DNA of 57,149 nucleotides from UBA2144 sp964506185. GTDB taxonomy: Bacteria; Patescibacteriota; Gracilibacteria; Peribacterales; Peribacteraceae. The stretch covers positions 1 to 57,149 of the forward strand of contig CAZDKL010000007.1 of assembly GCA_964506185.1 (NCBI GenBank). The letters are read 5' to 3'. Under the pieces are notes generated by a model. The model saw only the letters and a list, made by a program, of their open reading frames with translations. It was not told the DNA's origin and searched no databases. Of this stretch, positions 17,001-24,691 are shown piece by piece. Both the position numbers and the translations under genes were made by a program. The stretch's first letter is position 1, and every line of letters starts with the position of its first letter.

Positions 17001-18841
17001 TCATGGCCCGTGTCCAGCATTTCGTTGTAAAGTCCTGCCTCTTCCAGTATGGATTTAATAATTGTTTTCTTCTTCCTTAAGTTTTGCACTTCTTTTTGCA
17101 TTTCAGTCTTTTGTTTTGCAACTTCGGCTTTAATTTTTCTTAGTTCTTCCGGATCCAGCTTCGCCCATTCGCATCCCATTCTTTTTGCAACTGCTAAAAC
17201 GCCGGTGCCCACGTTCACTTTACCAATACCCGTATGTTTCGGAAGCCACCAGGACCAATGCTCTGCTTTTTCTATCATATCCTCAAGCTTTTCGATCGCA
17301 TCATCGATAAGTTTAAGCAATCCTTCTCCGAATCTCTTAAGTATCGCATTTTCTTTCTCCGAAACTTGACCTATTGCCTCCACATATTGTTCAAAACCAA
17401 TGCCATAACGCTCATGTTCACTTTGAATCTGACCACGTAAAGGTTCCGGAAGCTTTTTAGATTGATGTTCAGCCTTTTCACGAACATCCAGCCGATCTTT
17501 TATGGGACCACCCGGCCTCGAACCGGGACCGATGTGCTCTCCCTTCATAAGATACTCCATCAGATTGCCGGCGAAGTGAAGGTCATCGGAATTTGCCTGT
17601 ATCCAAGCGTCGATACTGCTGTTGTGTGCATCAAGAATCTCTCCGATTTCAATATGCCTTCCAAGCTCAAGCACTTCTTTGACCACCACATCGGTATGAG
17701 CTTTGCAGGCTTCCATATGCATTGCATTAGCTATTTTGATTTCCTGTTTTCCCTCCTCTCCGGAAAGCATATGCCACGGTTCTCCTACGCTTAGCTGCTC
17801 CCTCATCTCTCCCGTGAACTGTTCTGCAATATCTTCCAGCTCATCTATGTCCGCATCACGCTGACTTTCATCCAAGTATCCCTTTCTAACTGCTATTCCT
17901 CTAAGAAGTCTTACATAAGCTTCCAGATCTTCGCGCTTTATAGGTCCATATTGTTTTTCTGCCTGATCTTCTAATCTTTTGAAGCAAGACTTAAGCTCTT
18001 CAACAGGAACATCCTGCAATTCTTCGGGTAACAACGCTTTCAGTTCGGCTGAATCTTCACAATTGGGTTGCGCAAGCAAGCTCGCAATCTTATCGTGCAA
18101 AAGCATATTCTCGTAATGCCAGATCTGCGCAACAGCCGTGCTTTTTTCGAGTATCTTGTCTATTTTTTCGTGTATCTCTTTAACTCTCTTTTCTCTCTCC
18201 TCCATCTTCTTTAATCTTTCCGGAAACTTTTCCCCGATACGCTTCCTAAGATCGGGATATCTTGCCATGTATAACGCGTACTCCTCTTCAGTTTTCCAAA
18301 AATCCTCAATAAGCGCCTCCTCGTACACAATAATTTTTGCGCGAAGATCCGACTCCACTGTCATCGGCAGAAGTTCCGCAATTTTTCTTTCCCTTTCCTG
18401 TTGGCTTACCTTCGGATCGGCAACCTCACCGTACATTCGCACTCTATCCATCCTGTTTCTCTCGGTCGCCATAAGAAACATGCTGTGCGGATCTATGAAT
18501 TCCGTTTCCATGTATTTTGCCCTCTCCGCAAGCTGAGCATGAACGTCCAGCATTCTCTGCTGTGAAGGAAGATAATTCTGTGTTTCACCGTCTTTATATG
18601 ATCCAAGCCTCGGCTCTGGCATTTGCCTCTCCAGATCTGATCTTTTGTTACCTGACTTGTCCCTAACCAACTCCTCCAATAACGTTTTTTGATCCGGCCC
18701 TGCAAAATACCTCTCTCTGGATTCACGGACCCTTTTTAATGCTTCCCATTCCGGCGTACCTTCCCTCGGCTCAGGCTGCGGCTGAGCCTCACCCTGTTGC
18801 AGGCTTTCTCTGTTCCCGCTATCAGGAGCTTCATCCGCCAT
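14048..18841 (-). CDS. Giant 1,597 aa charged, helical, membrane-associated protein of unknown function
   Basis: I know no family for it. About 800 residues of strongly charged helix and likely coiled coil (MEEREKRVKEIHEKIDKILE; LRKIKAEVAKQKTEMQKEVQ) precede a hydrophobic, Gly-rich stretch at about 846-880. Then comes an Arg/Pro-rich linker, two further hydrophobic segments at about 1120-1143 and 1164-1200, and a 400-residue charged C-terminal part. No signal peptide, HExxH or Walker motif was seen. It is the last gene of a three-gene operon (20247 to 14048), 34 bases after the 318 aa gene. A structural or secretion-related role would be a guess. Confidence 0.8.
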   Translation of the reverse strand: MADEAPDSGNRESLQQGEAQPQPEPREGTPEWEALKRVRESRERYFAGPDQKTLLEELVRDKSGNKRSDLERQMPEPRLGSYKDGETQNYLPSQQRMLDVHAQLAERAKYMETEFIDPHSMFLMATERNRMDRVRMYGEVADPKVSQQERERKIAELLPMTVESDLRAKIIVYEEALIEDFWKTEEEYALYMARYPDLRKRIGEKFPERLKKMEEREKRVKEIHEKIDKILEKSTAVAQIWHYENMLLHDKIASLLAQPNCEDSAELKALLPEELQDVPVEELKSCFKRLEDQAEKQYGPIKREDLEAYVRLLRGIAVRKGYLDESQRDADIDELEDIAEQFTGEMREQLSVGEPWHMLSGEEGKQEIKIANAMHMEACKAHTDVVVKEVLELGRHIEIGEILDAHNSSIDAWIQANSDDLHFAGNLMEYLMKGEHIGPGSRPGGPIKDRLDVREKAEHQSKKLPEPLRGQIQSEHERYGIGFEQYVEAIGQVSEKENAILKRFGEGLLKLIDDAIEKLEDMIEKAEHWSWWLPKHTGIGKVNVGTGVLAVAKRMGCEWAKLDPEELRKIKAEVAKQKTEMQKEVQNLRKKKTIIKSILEEAGLYNEMLDTGHEGSLIEESVDMLRDLHEIETPEALSLVYTVKDARLEDFVGLRGAIHAAEAEGHQPTVEHLKKQCEEMVKFWGVPEDQIESYIEKYNTLSDGVISSRKNLEESVKTKKGGKEAREKYKEARGAMGMSPVAPEFDPFVSVMPTKKDVAKLKQRYKEAKEKIEALEAQPNANQAELQSAKAELMQVQREIIGAYSKIFRLHFEHIEAMDRGTRGMMMKLRGQFNHHAVKYAEYDYLKHLSAYITAGVITTIAEVATGATGGYLYARGYLPGNPIATRVRRGVNWGVSRPYVWGRDGGRAGVRRYQAWRAARNAPPPGLERTPAPVRSPGGASFEEDLARVIDEMEGPERIDRARKAMDADLEKIDGKNRFAGRDIDWELINEAHKIEPTGDIVTPGTKGAGMCSNGEWRMWEMKDLKAKYKILEEGDNFMRAEARYMVEKGYCGRSLEQLDDVDELIQRLREASRMDDAVARSGKLADIVSDPTLLREAAKHSDEAVRLQKATVLARRSSMAKIVGIGLLIDGIFIALNEARIKDLAKQGKMEEVRILKDKRESLILTGAGGVLLIASPTGWIAVPLVGGAVYADHLYEFAISMQKVSNGAYDKMRTGELISEIVEVAEPGVNWVDPALVGTGISEWQTKRTRAKTAFESYLFKTATPNHSPEKYKKAEDWFNGIHESAQKSHIKKYGSKEAAISRRYFDDLAFETKQWRRRKLEYFEYSTVKNKFSLEEHIRRTDTYEKLLQLNLVKGEKKYPDYWKNVDKQINEFHVKQLESARVRYASLKETQPEEAKQYAQQILKDRLKHTMLLADGLATAKLSPDGANIVRIELRRKFEEMYEPLMKQLEDGSKDIEGIEIFLAGKAKEISTKSMKEYLVDAKPSKFVSVKHEGKSYWVPVDKNGKFVNPNDPDFNWIKAVIQNPTYSAKRVTLIDDPGLALWDALKKGEKPDFRKSQKEADKMMAWGENFHNEKYGVKSSNDAVTSLFGII

Positions 18842-18875
18842 ACCGTTATTTGTGTTTGTTTAAGAAGTGAAAATT

Positions 18876-19832
18876 TTAGAATATTTCCCCTCCGCCGGGC
18901 ACATGTATTGGATCAATGGGAGGAGGTCCTCCGGGTCCGCCGGGAATTGAGCCTCCGACCCCCTCTAATCCTGGTGTTGGATTCAATGCGCCGCTTCCTC
19001 CTTCTATGGCACCACCGATAGACTCAGCAGTTGACTCAAGCGCAGCTCCATGAAGACCCTGAAGCGCATCTAACAGATAATACGCAGCTGCTCCAAGTAG
19101 CAATGTGACGGCAACTCCTACAACAACATATGTAGCTACTCGAACTGACCTCTTTGCCCACAACTTTTTAACTCTTTCCTTCGCCCAATTGAACATTCCC
19201 CCTCCCTCCTTTGCCCTTTCCATTACTTCACCCTTTTCTGCTTCTACTTCTCTTCTAAGAGCCTCTGCTTCCTGATCTATATCTTCCTGAAGCTGTCTTG
19301 CCTGATCCTTGAAGTCCTCAACCATTTTCGCATGCAAAGCACGCTGAAGAGAATCCGGTTCCTTTGGATCCCACTTTAAACCAGGGTATTGCTGTTGAAT
19401 CTGCGCCAAAGCCTCATCGTCCTTCGCAATACTCTCTGCAAGCGACTGAGCAAAGCCTGATCTTCCATCATCACTTGTGATCTGAGCAGTTATACGGCTG
19501 TGAACTTCATCCCTGATGTGGCTTAGAAGTTGATCTTCGTTTTCTACTTCATAAAAGGCGGTATACCCCTCTCTTGCAGCTAAATCTTCCCTCATTTCGA
19601 TCAATCTTTCGGCTACAGTTTCCGCAAGCGCTCTACGTTTGTCTCTATTAGTAAGAGTAATTGCAAGTCTGGCCCTTTCGTTTTCATTCTGATATTGATC
19701 ACCGAGCAATCGTGCGATCTCATCGAACGTTCCAGTGAACTGCTCAGGTATTGGAGCCACCTGAGATTGTGGATCACTGGTTTGAAAATCCACATCTGGT
19801 CTGGCTTCCGATGGTGCTGCTGTACTAGGCAT
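18876..19832 (-). CDS. Unknown protein: coiled coil, one membrane helix, Gly/Pro-rich tail
   Basis: 318 aa. A Pro/Gln-rich start leads to helical segments and a coiled coil at about 180-215 (DIDQEAEALRREVEAEKGEV). A basic patch (KKLWAKRSVR) precedes a single strong membrane helix at about 230-257, and the protein ends in a Gly/Pro-rich tail (GGSIPGGPGGPPPIDP). The positive-inside rule puts the coiled coil in the cytoplasm and the Gly/Pro tail outside. It overlaps the upstream 140 aa gene by 8 bases, so translation is probably coupled. Confidence 0.78.
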   Translation of the reverse strand: MPSTAAPSEARPDVDFQTSDPQSQVAPIPEQFTGTFDEIARLLGDQYQNENERARLAITLTNRDKRRALAETVAERLIEMREDLAAREGYTAFYEVENEDQLLSHIRDEVHSRITAQITSDDGRSGFAQSLAESIAKDDEALAQIQQQYPGLKWDPKEPDSLQRALHAKMVEDFKDQARQLQEDIDQEAEALRREVEAEKGEVMERAKEGGGMFNWAKERVKKLWAKRSVRVATYVVVGVAVTLLLGAAAYYLLDALQGLHGAALESTAESIGGAIEGGSGALNPTPGLEGVGGSIPGGPGGPPPIDPIHVPGGGEIF

Positions 19833-20247
19833 CTGTCTTTGGGGTAAACATTACATGGCGTATTGCTGAGATAGCAGCAACGTATTCGACATCATCTGCT
19901 TCTTTGGCCTCGGCAAGCATTTGCTTGATCATATTCGAAATGGATACAGGACCAAGAGCATAGAATATCTCATTCATATCGTCATCATTTAACTCGCTTA
20001 AGCTCAAGGATGACACCCAATTATTGAATGCTTCTTGATCACCCTCCTTAAGGTTCTGAACCTCATCAAACGCCTTTTGAAGCGCGGGATCAGACAATTT
20101 CATCAGTTTACACCTCATTCTCTGCTTATCTGCGCTTTCCTCGTACTCAATTATCTCATCTTGAACTTCCCAATCCCCTTTAAGATCATCTGAAAGCGAA
20201 TTGAATGCTTCTTTTTCCTCTGTGTTTAGAAATATAGTGGTATACAT
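19825..20247 (-). CDS. Unknown acidic protein, first gene of the giant-protein operon
   Basis: 140 aa, acidic, soluble, predicted all-helical (SLSELNDDDMNEIFYALG; MLAEAKEADDVEYVAAI). I do not recognise it. The ATG is placed 8 bases after a perfect TATAAT on the minus strand (20256-20261), so this is the promoter-proximal gene. Its tight overlap with the membrane coiled-coil gene suggests the two products act together with the 1,597 aa protein. Confidence 0.72.
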   Translation of the reverse strand: MYTTIFLNTEEKEAFNSLSDDLKGDWEVQDEIIEYEESADKQRMRCKLMKLSDPALQKAFDEVQNLKEGDQEAFNNWVSSLSLSELNDDDMNEIFYALGPVSISNMIKQMLAEAKEADDVEYVAAISAIRHVMFTPKTDA

Positions 20248-20255
20248 ACATATTT

Positions 20256-20261
20256 ATTATA
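20256..20261 (-). promoter_or_regulatory. -10 box of the three-gene giant operon
   Basis: Reads TATAAT on the minus strand and ends 8 bases before the 140 aa gene. It lies in the 23 bp gap after the CsaB-like gene, so the operon can be transcribed on its own. Confidence 0.55.
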
Positions 20262-20270
20262 ACATATTTT

Positions 20271-21206
20271 TCAGGTTTCACAAAGTCTTTCAATTAAAGC
20301 ATTTTCGCCAATTAAAGCCATTTTCTTTAGTTCATCAATTGGTACATCTCTTTTTAGGCTTTCCAGCTTATCTCCTTTCCCTTGGCTCACAATTTCGAGC
20401 TCTTTACCTAAACCCAAAGCAACCAAACCTCCATGATATCTTTGTGAAATGACACAGCAGCTTTTACTAATTTCTCTACATAGCTCCTCCATTGACTTAA
20501 CCTCTCTAATTTCACCACCACATTGCACCCTGATCTCTTTACATATTTTCCTCTCTTCATGATTGTCCGGATTCATCGAGAGAATAGATACAAATTCCCA
20601 TTTGCAGAACTCAGCTTTTTCTTTAGCTCTTAAAACAAACTCCTTGCTAGAATTTTCACGAGGAATAACAGTGAGTATATTATGTGTACTATTTGAACAC
20701 TTTTCCGCATCTACAAGCAAAATAACGGGGTCGAAAGTTTGAATAATATTTGTATGCTTAAACCAATGCTCAATTCTTACTTCCGATTTTATATCTCTAA
20801 CCGAGATGAACTCGGCCTTATCGACAACCCATCTGGTCAACTTTTCGGCAAGACAAGTTTTATACGGCCCCATTCCCTGAAATGCCAGATATATAGGTTT
20901 TCTTAAAATCCAAGCAACAAATGCATGCCACCACCAAAGTATGCATGCCTTACGAGACTCAATATCTGTGAATAATGATCCACCTCCAAATACCACCCCC
21001 TCCGATTTTTTAAGAGCAAAGAGAGTTTTCCACCAAGGCTTAAAGAATGATCTTAAGCCCAATGGAAATCGAGCCAACTCTCCCTTTATTGGATTTGCCG
21101 ATACTACCTTCCAATCAATACTCGAAAATCTCTTAAGAAAATAATCTTTTAGAGCTTCATCACCAAGGTTCCCCGTGCCATAATTGCCTATGAGTAAATA
21201 GCTCAT
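20271..21206 (-). CDS. csaB: CsaB-like polysaccharide pyruvyltransferase
   Basis: The 311 aa product belongs to the polysaccharide pyruvyl transferase family: N-terminal GNYGTGNLGDEA (about 7-18), a Gly-rich loop VVFGGGSLFTD, and the C-terminal S-x-R-x-H-G motif (SQRYHGG). CsaB adds ketal-pyruvate to secondary wall polysaccharide, the ligand of SLH domains, and an SLH protein is encoded at 6956. Other family members modify exopolysaccharides, so the exact acceptor is inferred. A longer GTG start at 21221 exists; ATG 21206 begins right at the conserved motif. Confidence 0.78.
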   Translation of the reverse strand: MSYLLIGNYGTGNLGDEALKDYFLKRFSSIDWKVVSANPIKGELARFPLGLRSFFKPWWKTLFALKKSEGVVFGGGSLFTDIESRKACILWWWHAFVAWILRKPIYLAFQGMGPYKTCLAEKLTRWVVDKAEFISVRDIKSEVRIEHWFKHTNIIQTFDPVILLVDAEKCSNSTHNILTVIPRENSSKEFVLRAKEKAEFCKWEFVSILSMNPDNHEERKICKEIRVQCGGEIREVKSMEELCREISKSCCVISQRYHGGLVALGLGKELEIVSQGKGDKLESLKRDVPIDELKKMALIGENALIERLCET

Positions 21207-21226
21207 GGGGCGATGATACACCGATT

Positions 21227-21790
21227 TTAAGCAGATTCATCCTTCTTTTCTTCTTCTTTGGGCTCCTGCTCAGGCTTTGCTTCTGGCTCAGGCTCTTTAA
21301 CTGACTCTTCTTCCGGCTTAGCTTTTGCTTCCGGCTCAGGCTCAGTTGTCTCGTCACCCGATTTTTCGACAACTTCAGTTTCTTCAGCTTCCTTTTTATC
21401 ATCATCTTGAGCTGCTGCTATCGCGAACTCCTCTGCTGTAGTAAATCTCTCGGATAGACGAGCTGCCTTACCGTGTCTACCCCTTAAGAAGAAGAGCTTG
21501 GCCCTTCTTACTTTTGCCACTTTTTTAACTTCGATTTTAACAATCTGAGCTGAATGCAGAGGGTATACGCGCTCCACACCAACGCCCGATACTATCCTCC
21601 TTACAGTAAATGTTGTATCTGTAGGCACACTGCCCTTATGCATTGAAATTATTAATCCCTCAAAAATCTGGATTCTTTCTTTTTCACCTTCCCTGATTTT
21701 TTCATGTACACGCACAGTGTACCCCGGCCTAAGCTCAGGCCTTGGTTTAACAAATGATGCCGACTGATCTTTTACTGTCTGAGTAGTCAT
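21227..21790 (-). CDS. rplS: 50S ribosomal protein bL19 with acidic C-terminal extension
   Basis: Residues 1 to about 120 are a standard L19 (RPGYTVRVHEKIREGEKERIQ, FEGLIISM, VERVYPLHSAQI, KLFFLRGRHGKAAR). L19 sits at the 30S-50S interface. Normal length is about 115 aa; here about 65 extra residues follow, mostly Glu, Lys and Pro repeats (EPEPEAKAKPEEE; PEPEAKPEQEPKEEEKK). trmD, rpsP and rimM, the usual neighbours, are absent. The start follows a winged-helix gene by 157 bases. Confidence 0.94.
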   Translation of the reverse strand: MTTQTVKDQSASFVKPRPELRPGYTVRVHEKIREGEKERIQIFEGLIISMHKGSVPTDTTFTVRRIVSGVGVERVYPLHSAQIVKIEVKKVAKVRRAKLFFLRGRHGKAARLSERFTTAEEFAIAAAQDDDKKEAEETEVVEKSGDETTEPEPEAKAKPEEESVKEPEPEAKPEQEPKEEEKKDESA

Positions 21791-21947
21791 ATTTCCGATG
21801 TAGGCTACAGATCAAGGCTTTATGTGTAAAGGAGAATGATACTGTTTTTAGACTCAAGAAAAAACTCCAGGGCTTCTTGTAGGCTGAGAGAGTGTGGTCC
21901 TAAGAAGCTATTGAAGCTTTTTCGTCCCGATCTACCGGGATTACTAC

Positions 21948-22535
21948 CTATTTTTTTTGGGCTTCCTCGATTTGTTTCTGAATTAAATTATGCACAATCA
22001 GGTGTCTTGGATCATTAATAATCGTGGTTATAAAGCGGTCTCTCAAGCTCAATCTATATAGGAAATCACCCTGAGAGAATATCGAATACTTGATGTTTTT
22101 GAGGCCCGGATCCTGCAAAAGCAGTGCTTCCAACATCTCCTTTTTTACCTCTCCAACGATGAGCAAATCTACCTTGCTTTCCGTACCAACAAAATTTCCA
22201 GCCAGTACTATCAAATCAGTATCAGGCAATTTCTTTAGACTGGATACCACAGGGCTTTCTGCCTGAATCTCCTTTGAGAATATATTTCTAAGCTCAGGAT
22301 ACAGGGAAAACTCTGGGTCTACTCTGTAGTACTTCTTTCTGTTCCTATGTCTTGCTCGCACCAGACCTATCCTCCTTAGGTTTTCGAGCTCTCTTCTGAT
22401 CGAATTGATCTGCTCATGAAGAAGCCTGGTGAGCTCACGTATGTAGTACTCCTCTTCCGGATGCAATAGAAAAGTAGAGAGTAGTTTTACCCTCGTTTGT
22501 GAGCTAAACAATGCTTTTAAAATGGTTGAAGACAT
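21948..22535 (-). CDS. Winged-helix regulator fused to a degenerate nucleotidyltransferase-like domain
   Basis: 195 aa. The N-terminal 85 residues form an ArsR/MarR-like winged helix (VKLLSTFLLHPEEEYYIREL; LHEQINSIRRELENLRRIGL). The C-terminal part resembles the MNT-type nucleotidyltransferase fold (DLIVLAGNFVGTESKVDLLI), but the GS loop and the DxD metal pair are not intact (GN; DLL), so catalysis is unlikely. Such proteins are common in CPR genomes as I recall. A binding-only or sensory role is inferred. Confidence 0.65.
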   Translation of the reverse strand: MSSTILKALFSSQTRVKLLSTFLLHPEEEYYIRELTRLLHEQINSIRRELENLRRIGLVRARHRNRKKYYRVDPEFSLYPELRNIFSKEIQAESPVVSSLKKLPDTDLIVLAGNFVGTESKVDLLIVGEVKKEMLEALLLQDPGLKNIKYSIFSQGDFLYRLSLRDRFITTIINDPRHLIVHNLIQKQIEEAQKK

Positions 22536-22849
22536 GTGTTAGAAAAGGCTAACTTCGTGTTCACAAATCGTACTCAAGTACATACCCTAAGTGCAAGAAA
22601 ATTGATCAACCCAATGATTAGTATAATAGATCAGACTTTTCGGCTAGTTAATAAGGAAAACTAGTGATTATAGGGCTTCTTTTGACCACTTATTGTATAA
22701 AATTTCTACTCAACTAATTATGTCTTTTATGTTCTTGTTATAGTTAATATACATAGACACTGTTTACTCAGTATATTGCTCAAAATATATGGATATTAGA
22801 GAGACCATCTAAATTGCTCTAAATCTCTATTTCTGCTAGAATAATAAGA
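22536..22849. promoter_or_regulatory. AT-rich divergent intergenic region with several promoter-like boxes
   Basis: The 314 bp gap between the winged-helix gene and the VirB6-like gene is AT-rich and has no convincing gene. It holds a hairpin GTTAG/CTAAC (22538-22553), a TATAAT (22622-22627) followed by CTAGTT/AACTAG (22644-22664), and the VirB6-like promoter: TTGCTC (22814-22819), 17 bases, TAGAAT (22837-22842), preceded by an extended TGC. Confidence 0.5.
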
Positions 22850-24691
22850 ATGTTTACACATAAAAAAATCCTTTCTGCCATTGCCGTTGCAATTATTTGC
22901 GGCGTGTTTGTGTGTAATTCATCAGCTCGAGAATTAATAATTGCAAAAGCCTTTGCTCAGCCTTCTTCAAATCCCAATCAACAAGCTAATGATGCTTTTT
23001 TGTTACTGAGCTTTGTGTCGTCGTTATTTTTTACACTAACGATGTACATCGTACATATACTAGAATTTTTACTTGATCCAAATACCTTTCTAGAAATCGC
23101 GTATTTCAACAACTCTCTGCATATGATCTGGAGACTATCCAGAGACATAGTTAATGTAGCTTTAGCTGTATTACTTATTGGAGGAGCGGTCTATACCATC
23201 ATTATGGCAAAGAGAGACGTGGTAATGGGTATTTTGCCAAAGTTTATTATAGGTATGATTTTAGTTAACTTTTCCTGGTTTTTCCCACGCGTTATTTTAG
23301 ACATATCCCATGTCCTTACAGCATCTGTATATACAATTCCTGCTTACATAAACGCAAATAACTCCACAATGACGTGCAAGAGGAGAAATCCTGATACAAA
23401 TGCAATGGAGAATTGCACAATTTGGAGTGAAGTCGAGTTCAATGTAGAACCCTCAAAGGTACAGAGCTTTAAAAACAATGGTTATAAATGTGAAAACCTT
23501 GGTTCAAGCCCCGTCTGCTTCAAAGAGGTTCCACTTAATACATCTGCAAATACTCCTCAGTCGATTTTGCTTGGATTAGTGTTTAACCATGGACGAATAA
23601 CGGAATTAACAAAAGTGCGCAATCCTAGCAATAATTCTCCGCCTAGCGGAGGCAGTGGTGCAAATTCAAATCAGACGCAAAAGTTGTTCATGGTGCTTTT
23701 TAATACGGCATTTGCTTTCATCTTGATGCTTGCGCTCTTCCTGCCGCTTCTCGCAATGGTTATTGCATTTACAATACGAATACCAGTGCTTTGGATAACC
23801 ATAGCCTTTATGCCATTTATGTTTTTGGGATTTGTTCTTGGAGACAAGATGAAAATCGGGAACCAAAGCTTAAACAGCATGGTCATATTTCAGAAATTTG
23901 TTGCCTCTGCATTTCTTCCATTCGCGCTGGCCATTCCTCTTTCGGCCGGCTTCATATTGCTTAATGCAGCTGCATATCTAGCCGAAAACTCAACCAAGTT
24001 CCCTGCACATCAATATATACATAATATGCCGATTAGAGGAGTCGCCACTTTTTTGGATCTCTTATGGCTAATAATGACTTTTTTGGTTTTCTGGATTGGA
24101 ACATTCACCGCATTCAAAATCGACGAAGTTTACTCGAATGTCTCTGAGCCAATAAGGCAGTGGGGCGAGGGTCTTGGTAAAGGAATTGCGAAACTACCAC
24201 TTAGAATGCCATTCTTGCCAATTCCAGGAGGCAAAGCTCCTATCTCTGCAATTGCCGGACTTCCAGGTATGGTTGAACATGGAGGCAAAAACCTTGCTGA
24301 AGGTAAACCGTTTTCACAAGGATTGGATAAATACTTTGGAGGTGGAGGTGGAGGCAATGCACAACAAATGCAAAATTTGAAGACCAACATAAAAAGTAAT
24401 ACTACCGTCCACAATTCTATCAAGACTAACATTGGAAATATGAATTCAGATTTGAACAATAAAACTAAAATCAATGCACTACATTCCAAAATCGCAGCTG
24501 GTACTGCAGTTGGCACAGCGGAATTCCAAAAATTTGATGAACAAATGAATCAATTGAAAGGCGATCTAAAAACGCTCAATGCTGGCGATTTGACTTTCGA
24601 CAAAATGAAGGAGGCCGCTAGCCAAACAGGACAAACAATGAGCAATGACATGCAACAGCTAGTCGAAGAATGGATCAATGAGCATGGCTAG
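22850..24691 (+). CDS. VirB6/TrbL-like polytopic membrane protein
   Basis: 613 aa. A signal-like N-terminal helix is followed by membrane spans near 45-72, 95-118 and 125-150, then an extracytoplasmic loop with paired Cys (about 178-235), three or four more spans (about 280-420), and a Gly-rich cytoplasmic tail with GGGGGG near residue 505 and a helical end. This layout resembles the VirB6/TrbL channel components found in CPR genomes; similarity is by architecture, not by a motif. A VirB2-like pilin is encoded at 54333. The stop overlaps that of convergent infB in one CTAG. The mRNA is predicted leaderless. Confidence 0.55.
   Translation: MFTHKKILSAIAVAIICGVFVCNSSARELIIAKAFAQPSSNPNQQANDAFLLLSFVSSLFFTLTMYIVHILEFLLDPNTFLEIAYFNNSLHMIWRLSRDIVNVALAVLLIGGAVYTIIMAKRDVVMGILPKFIIGMILVNFSWFFPRVILDISHVLTASVYTIPAYINANNSTMTCKRRNPDTNAMENCTIWSEVEFNVEPSKVQSFKNNGYKCENLGSSPVCFKEVPLNTSANTPQSILLGLVFNHGRITELTKVRNPSNNSPPSGGSGANSNQTQKLFMVLFNTAFAFILMLALFLPLLAMVIAFTIRIPVLWITIAFMPFMFLGFVLGDKMKIGNQSLNSMVIFQKFVASAFLPFALAIPLSAGFILLNAAAYLAENSTKFPAHQYIHNMPIRGVATFLDLLWLIMTFLVFWIGTFTAFKIDEVYSNVSEPIRQWGEGLGKGIAKLPLRMPFLPIPGGKAPISAIAGLPGMVEHGGKNLAEGKPFSQGLDKYFGGGGGGNAQQMQNLKTNIKSNTTVHNSIKTNIGNMNSDLNNKTKINALHSKIAAGTAVGTAEFQKFDEQMNQLKGDLKTLNAGDLTFDKMKEAASQTGQTMSNDMQQLVEEWINEHG

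Noticed and set aside
23041..23060. Third copy of the TGTACAT palindrome
   Set aside because: Only a partial match, inside the coding sequence of the VirB6-like gene.
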